Under the pieces are notes generated by a model that was not told the DNA's origin, did not search any database, and was given only the letters and a program-made list of their open reading frames with translations. A DNA stretch of 11,318 nt, taken from the NCBI GenBank assembly GCA_903821255.1, contig CAIJKT010001003.1, forward strand, positions 1 through 11,318, given 5' to 3'. Shown here in pieces: positions 7,455-11,318 of this stretch; position 1 is the first letter of the stretch, and each line of letters begins with the position of its first letter. This DNA comes from an uncultured Lentisphaeria bacterium. GTDB lineage: Bacteria > Verrucomicrobiota > Lentisphaeria > Victivallales > Victivallaceae. Position numbers and translations under genes: made by a program.

Positions 7455-9356
7455 ATGCATAAGATCGACTTGGAGAAAATCCTCAAGAATATTGCAGATA
7501 TCAGAATCGGTATTATCGGAGACTTCTGTCTTGATGTATACTGGAACATTGACAAGGAAAAATCCGAGATTTCCGTCGAGACAAAACTCTCGACAAAACC
7601 AGTCCAATCCCAGTTCTACAGTCTCGGTGGGGCCGGAAATATCGCAAATAATCTGAGGGCTATGGGGGTGAAGAATATTTCAGTGTTCGGAGTAACTGGC
7701 AGTGACCCTTTCGGCTGCCACATGAGATCGTTGATGAAGACACATGGAATCACTTGTAACGGACTCATCGAACAAAAAGACCAATGGAATACGCACGTCT
7801 ATATCAAGCCGGTGGAAAACGGTATCGAAGGAAACCGGATTGATTTCGGCAATTACAATAATCTTTCCGATAATGTGGCTAAAAAGCTCATTTCAGCACT
7901 TAGAGGAGAAATTAAAAAACTTGACGCTGTCATAATCAACCAGCAGGTTTACGGCAGTATCCACATTTCGCAAACTCTTCAGAAGGATTTGCAGACGCTT
8001 ATATCCAGCAACAAGGAAAAACTTTTCCTGCTTGACAGCCGGAGTTGCAGCGACCTCTACCAGCACACCATCAGAAAGCTGAACGCCTATGAAGCGGCCA
8101 AACTCTGCGGTCACAATTGCGAACCTGACGACATAATAGCCGTTGAAGACGCGAAATCCGCAGGTATAAAGCTCTGTAAAAAATGGAAGAAAGACCTGTT
8201 TGTCACAAGAGGCGACAGAGGCTGTCTGGTTGTTAAAGAAGGGAAAGTAACTGAAGTTTCCGGCCTTCATATCATTGAAAAAACTGATAGTGTAGGAGCC
8301 GGCGACAGTATGCTCGCCGGAATCACCGCCGCAATGGCGGTCGGAGCTGATCCTGTGACCGCCGCGACATTCGGCAACTTCGTAGCCGGAGTCACTGTTC
8401 AGAAACTTTATCAGACCGGCGTAGCCTCGCCTGAAGAGATAAGAAAAATCGGAACTGATCCGGATTACATCTTCACCCCCGAGAAAGCCGATGACATGCG
8501 CTCGGTAAAATATTACAGGAATTCGGAAATTGAGGTCGTTCGCGAACCGATATGCATTGAGAAAATATCCCATGCAATTTTTGATCACGACGGCACAATC
8601 TCCGTCCTCCGCGAAGGCTGGGAGAAGATAATGGAGCCGATGATGATGAAGGCCATTCTGGGGCCAGTCTACGCCAGGGCCGACGAATCCACTTATCACA
8701 AGGTGTTGAACCGTGTCGGTAAATTCATCGACAGCACCACCGGGATCCAGACGCTCGTACAAATGCAGGGGCTTGTGAAACTTGTGAAGGAATTCGGTTT
8801 TGTTCCGGAAAAAGAAGTCATGGACGAGTTCGGCTATAAAAAGATTTACAATGAGGCGCTTCTTGATCTGGTCAGTAAAAGAGTGGAGAAGCTTAAACGT
8901 GGCGAGCTCAACATGGATGATTTCGCAATTAAGGGCGTTGTTCCGTTCCTGCACAAGCTCCATGAATCGGGAATCAGACTTTATATGGCGAGCGGCTCGG
9001 ACGAAAGTGATGTCATTGAAGAGGCGAAGGCGCTGGGATATGCCAGTCTCTTTGAGAACAGAATCTACGGAGCGGTCGGTGATGTGACCAAGGAAGCGAA
9101 GAAGATAGTGATGGACAGGATAGTCAAGGACATCGGACAGAAGAATGTCAGGCGGATTGTGGCGTTCGGGGACGGGCCGGTCGAGATCCGGGAGATCAAC
9201 AAACGCGGCGGACTGGCGATCGGAGTTGCGAGCGATGAAGTGCGCAGGTTCGGATTGAACCAGCAGAAACGAAGCCGTCTGATTCGCGCCGGCGCCGACA
9301 TTATCATTTCTGATTATTCACAGGCTGATATTTTAAGCAAAATACTTAAATTTTAA
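7455..9356 (+). CDS. PfkB-family sugar kinase fused to a HAD phosphatase (RfaE1/HldE-kinase-like)
   Basis: This is a 633-residue two-domain cytosolic protein. Residues ~10-330 are a PfkB/ribokinase-type kinase. It begins with IGIIGDFCLDVYW, has the substrate-binding SLGGAGNIANNLRAMG at 57-71 and ends with the ATP/catalytic signature TDSVGAGDSMLAG at 277-289, where D284 is the predicted base. The layout is closest to the heptose-7-phosphate kinase domain of HldE/RfaE. Residues ~370-633 are a HAD domain: FDHDGT at 376-381 gives nucleophile D377 and acid/base D379, ASGSD at 512-516 gives motif II, K546 gives motif III, and FGDGPVEIRE at 571-580 gives the metal-binding motif IV. A large helical cap lies between motifs I and II. 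Both sites look intact. In heptose synthesis a kinase is followed by phosphatase GmhB, so one chain could carry both steps; this is inference. ATG 7455 has AGGACG upstream. The gene ends 18 bases before the next. Confidence 0.8.
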   Translation: MHKIDLEKILKNIADIRIGIIGDFCLDVYWNIDKEKSEISVETKLSTKPVQSQFYSLGGAGNIANNLRAMGVKNISVFGVTGSDPFGCHMRSLMKTHGITCNGLIEQKDQWNTHVYIKPVENGIEGNRIDFGNYNNLSDNVAKKLISALRGEIKKLDAVIINQQVYGSIHISQTLQKDLQTLISSNKEKLFLLDSRSCSDLYQHTIRKLNAYEAAKLCGHNCEPDDIIAVEDAKSAGIKLCKKWKKDLFVTRGDRGCLVVKEGKVTEVSGLHIIEKTDSVGAGDSMLAGITAAMAVGADPVTAATFGNFVAGVTVQKLYQTGVASPEEIRKIGTDPDYIFTPEKADDMRSVKYYRNSEIEVVREPICIEKISHAIFDHDGTISVLREGWEKIMEPMMMKAILGPVYARADESTYHKVLNRVGKFIDSTTGIQTLVQMQGLVKLVKEFGFVPEKEVMDEFGYKKIYNEALLDLVSKRVEKLKRGELNMDDFAIKGVVPFLHKLHESGIRLYMASGSDESDVIEEAKALGYASLFENRIYGAVGDVTKEAKKIVMDRIVKDIGQKNVRRIVAFGDGPVEIREINKRGGLAIGVASDEVRRFGLNQQKRSRLIRAGADIIISDYSQADILSKILKF

Positions 9357-9374
9357 ATTCCCGGAGAAAAGTTT

Positions 9375-10481
9375 ATGCCATACGCAATGCTGGACAGGAA
9401 CAACCTAAAGATCAAATCCTTGAATGACAGATACAGCAAGGTCAACATCGAGAGGGACTATCTGACTGTCAATTCCAAAGTCAGGCAATTCAAAGGAGGT
9501 GACTTTAAACTCCTGAAAGAGACTGCTGACAGGATAATTAAAGCCAGAAAGAACAAGAAGTCAGTGATGCTCACCTTCGGGGCTCATTCCATCAAGAACG
9601 GTCTTTCTCCTGTACTCACAAAGCTTATTGAAGACGGCTGGGTCACTCATCTTGCCACAAACGGAGCAGGAATAATCCACGACTGGGAATTCTCATATCA
9701 CGGAAATAGCAGCGAGGACGTTGGAGCAAATGTCAGGAATGGTGAATTCGGGATCTGGCAGGAAACCGGTTTTTTTATAAACCTTGCGATTGTGGTCGGA
9801 GCCTATGAAGGGTTCGGATACGGTGAATCAGTCGGGGCGATGATTCAGAATGAATGTCTTAATATTCCTTCCAATAAAGAACTTTTGGCAGCGATCAGGA
9901 ATATAAGGAATTTGGAAAAATCAGCGGCGGCGGCAGATTTACTTTATGTCAAAAATAATTTTCTATTGAAATCCGGGGAAATGAAAATCCCCCATCCCCA
10001 TAAGAAATACAGCATTCAGGCGGCGGCATATCGTCTTGGAGTATCCTTTACCGGACACCCGATGTTTGGGCACGACATCATCTACAACCATCCCATGAAT
10101 CACGGTGCTGCGATTGGAAGAACAGCTCTCCGTGATTTTTTGGTGTTCGCCAAGCAGGTCAGCAATCTTGACGGCGGGGTTTATCTTTCTGTCGGATCAG
10201 CAGTTATGTCGCCGATGATATTTGAAAAATCGCTTTCCATGTCGCAGAATCTCGCAATTCAGGAAGGAAAACATATCGATAATCATTTTATGCTTGTAGT
10301 AGATATTGCAAAGAGTACTTGGGACTGGAGCAACGCAGGTGAACCTCCGATGGACAATCCGGCATATTATCTGCGTTACTGCAAGACGTTCAGCCGGATG
10401 GGAGGGACAATGAAATATCTTTCAGCCGACAACCGCGATTTTCTGATTAACTTGCATAAATATTTAAACAGCTCAGATTGA
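9375..10481 (+). CDS. Deoxyhypusine-synthase-like protein of unknown function
   Basis: A 368-residue soluble protein starting at ATG 9375, with GGAG at 9363-9366 at good spacing. After a polar N-terminus comes VMLTFGAHSIKNGLSPVLTKLIEDGWVTHLATNGAGIIHDWE (about 64-105): a strand, a glycine-rich turn, a helix labelled 'no LIEDG', and a second strand ending TNGAG. This is the nucleotide-binding pattern of the deoxyhypusine synthase superfamily, where 'TxGGxxED' is usual. SSEDVGANVRNGEFGIWQETG (112-132) continues it. The C-terminal half contains GHPMFGHDIIYNHP and a glycine-rich VYLSVGSAVMSPMIF. I cannot find the WGKI lysine motif of true deoxyhypusine synthases, and bacteria lack the eIF5A substrate, so the activity must be something else, perhaps an NAD-dependent alkyl or amine transfer. 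It follows the kinase-phosphatase gene by 18 bases and closes the operon. The fold is plausible and the function is not known. Confidence 0.45.
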   Translation: MPYAMLDRNNLKIKSLNDRYSKVNIERDYLTVNSKVRQFKGGDFKLLKETADRIIKARKNKKSVMLTFGAHSIKNGLSPVLTKLIEDGWVTHLATNGAGIIHDWEFSYHGNSSEDVGANVRNGEFGIWQETGFFINLAIVVGAYEGFGYGESVGAMIQNECLNIPSNKELLAAIRNIRNLEKSAAAADLLYVKNNFLLKSGEMKIPHPHKKYSIQAAAYRLGVSFTGHPMFGHDIIYNHPMNHGAAIGRTALRDFLVFAKQVSNLDGGVYLSVGSAVMSPMIFEKSLSMSQNLAIQEGKHIDNHFMLVVDIAKSTWDWSNAGEPPMDNPAYYLRYCKTFSRMGGTMKYLSADNRDFLINLHKYLNSSD

Positions 10482-10703
10482 ACTTGTCGCTAACTGACCG
10501 CCTCTGGAAAATGTCATGGCGTTGTGCAGAAAGCGGTGCGGAATTTTGAAAACACTTTTAAACCAATAATAAGGTTTAGTCATGGGTAATTTTAGGCATG
10601 TGGAATGAGCATGAAAAGTGGACCGGCAAACTATAATGCCATATTCGGTATTGATAATTATAACGTATTTATTATTGTGTAAACGGCAATTAGATTAGTA
10701 GAG

Positions 10704-10730
10704 AGCCAATTTCAAAACTATTGGCTTTTT
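10704..10730 (+). terminator. Hairpin plus T-run: candidate intrinsic terminator, possibly at the IS end
   Basis: AGCCAAT (10704-10710) pairs exactly with ATTGGCT (10720-10726) around a 9-base loop, and the right arm runs straight into five T residues on the plus strand. This is a small rho-independent terminator shape, placed to stop rightward transcription from the operon before it enters the insertion sequence antisense. The stem is only 7 bp with modest GC, so it may be weak. The start GAGAGCC at 10701 also looks like an IS terminal repeat. Confidence 0.45.
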
Positions 10731-10755
10731 GCCTGTTAATAACTTTTTTTTTGCA

Positions 10756-10774
10756 TGTCAAAACCATTTTGACA
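10756..10774. repeat. Short inverted repeat, 8-bp arms
   Basis: TGTCAAAA at 10756-10763 and TTTTGACA at 10767-10774 are exact reverse complements around a 3-base loop. There is no T-run after the hairpin on either strand, so it is not a simple terminator. It could be an operator-like dyad or part of the IS end structure. Confidence 0.5.
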
Positions 10775-10782
10775 CGTCCAAT

Positions 10783-10806
10783 GCGATTTTTCCCTGAAAA
10801 AGTCGC
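10783..10806. repeat. Imperfect inverted repeat, 9-bp arms
   Basis: GCGATTTTT at 10783-10791 pairs with AAAAGTCGC at 10798-10806 with one T-G wobble and a 6-base loop. It lies about 90 bases past the transposase stop. No T-run follows on the transposase strand. Its role is unknown. Confidence 0.4.
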
Positions 10807-10892
10807 TAAAAACTTGATTTTTGAATGTATCCTTCCATTTCCGGCTTTTCCGGATTTTTGAAATTCTCGTTGTATAATCAACACAACTCGCT

Positions 10893-11318
10893 TCAATTCA
10901 ACATGTTGAACAACTGTTTCACCGTGATGACGATGACGCCAAACATCAGATGGCAGAACACTTTCAAATGGCCTTTGACTCTGACATGCCTGCCGCCACA
11001 ATTGTCCTTCAGATCCGAGTTGGTCCGTTCTATAGTTGCACGTTCGTTATAACGCAACTTTTTTGCCGGTTCAAGCTCTGCTTCCGCGCCTCGGCGTTTG
11101 TTCGGATCAATAATCGGCACATGTCCGAACGAACGCGACATCTCATGGATCTCTGGCGCGTCATACGCGGAATCAGCCAGGTCGTAAAATATTTGTCCGA
11201 CCAATCCGCAGGTTTTCTGCATCAACGGGATAGCTGCCTGACTGTCGTGCGGCGATGCCGAAGTCAGAATGGCGGAAAGCGGAATTCCGCCGTCACCCAC
11301 CGTCAAATGCAGTTTGTA
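10893..11318 (-). CDS. IS5/IS4-type DDE transposase, C-terminal part
   Basis: The last 141 residues of an insertion-sequence transposase; the 5' part lies beyond the window. Reading leftward from the edge, YKLHLTVGDGGIPLSAILTSA is the strand after the first catalytic Asp of DDE transposases (the Asp itself is just outside or at the edge). LADSAYDAPEI carries the second Asp. ERATIERTNSDLKDNCGGRHVRVKGHLKVFCHLMFGVI carries the YREK-like signature, with the catalytic Glu in IERTNSDLKD. This arrangement is typical of IS5-group and related IS4-superfamily transposases. No frameshift is visible and the TGA stop at 10893-10895 looks natural, so the copy may be intact. It is convergent with the upstream operon, with 411 bases between. 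Confidence 0.85.
   Translation of the reverse strand, partial: YKLHLTVGDGGIPLSAILTSASPHDSQAAIPLMQKTCGLVGQIFYDLADSAYDAPEIHEMSRSFGHVPIIDPNKRRGAEAELEPAKKLRYNERATIERTNSDLKDNCGGRHVRVKGHLKVFCHLMFGVIVITVKQLFNMLN

Larger units (their letters stand above)
10482..10892. other. AT-rich gene-free stretch with hairpins
   Basis: No convincing gene is visible in these 411 bases between the operon end and the transposase stop. The first part contains a weak inverted repeat TAAACC-N8-GGTTTA around 10558-10577 just beyond the operon, which might slow polymerase but has no clean T-run. A TATAAT at 10632-10637 has no matching -35. From about 10701 three further inverted repeats follow in AT-rich sequence, listed separately where strong. 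The right part probably belongs to the non-coding end of the insertion sequence. Confidence 0.6.
10701..11318 (-). mobile_element. Insertion sequence, right part only (outer boundary tentative)
   Basis: The transposase fragment implies an IS whose one end lies between 10482 and 10892. GAGAGCCAATTTCAAAACT starting at 10701 is the best end candidate, because GAG-starting ends with a central CAAAACT-like core occur in IS5-type elements. The opposite end, the matching terminal repeat and any target duplication are outside the window, so the boundary cannot be confirmed. Confidence 0.4.

Noticed and set aside
7893..8963. Long (356-codon) open frame on the minus strand
   Set aside because: It lies fully antisense to the well-supported PfkB-HAD gene, has no ribosome-binding site or recognisable motifs, and reads as a codon-bias shadow.
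10632..10637. Perfect TATAAT suggesting a promoter
   Set aside because: No -35-like hexamer lies 16-18 bases upstream and no gene follows on the plus strand. AT-rich DNA gives such matches by chance.
10690..11001. 103-codon minus-strand frame at the operon-IS boundary
   Set aside because: It overlaps the transposase 3' end in another frame and runs through the hairpin region; the product has no coherent features.
1..11318. CRISPR arrays, tRNA/rRNA genes, riboswitches, phage defence genes
   Set aside because: No regularly spaced repeats, cloverleaf or rRNA-like sequence, or recognisable defence or phage proteins were seen on either strand by eye.

Overview
The window is two unrelated pieces of DNA joined at about 3826/3827. 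The left piece (1-3826) is high-GC and reads like the chromosome of a betaproteobacterium, most likely Comamonadaceae (Rhodoferax/Polaromonas-like). This rests on the gene order bamC, dapA, methyltransferase, small membrane protein, MFS transporter and divergent parE, and on recognisable protein sequences. The right piece (3827-11318) is visibly lower in GC, uses different codons, and carries divergent carbohydrate-type genes. These remind me of Lentisphaerae/Planctomycetes (PVC-group) genomes, but that taxonomic guess is from memory.

Left piece: five genes run leftward as a close-packed series. They are an MFS transporter, a 42-residue single-span membrane protein, a small class I SAM methyltransferase, dapA (lysine/diaminopimelate synthesis) and the start of bamC (outer-membrane assembly lipoprotein, cut by the window edge). 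Reading rightward from the divergent intergenic region is parE (topoisomerase IV subunit B). A near-perfect LexA-type SOS box overlaps its candidate promoter. parE stops matching its family after about 104 residues, in the middle of the ATPase domain.

Right piece: immediately after the break lies the last ~200 residues of a large carbohydrate-active enzyme. Three complete, same-strand, closely spaced genes follow, each with a good ribosome-binding site. They encode a 979-residue protein with a GH38-like (alpha-mannosidase-type) domain whose canonical metal/nucleophile residues look replaced, a 633-residue PfkB sugar kinase fused to a HAD phosphatase, and a 368-residue protein resembling the deoxyhypusine-synthase fold. 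The kinase-phosphatase fusion suggests a phosphorylated-sugar (heptose-like) route; with the glycosidase-like proteins the set looks like a glycan or sugar-metabolism operon of unknown product. After an AT-rich, gene-free stretch with several hairpins (10482-10892), the window ends in the 3' part of an IS5/IS4-type DDE transposase on the minus strand.

The parsimonious reading of the junction is a chimeric (mis-assembled) metagenomic contig. parE is essential and is broken without any integrase, IS end or repeat at the break. The candidate novelty is the GH38-like / PfkB-HAD / DHS-like cassette, not the apparent ParE fusion.
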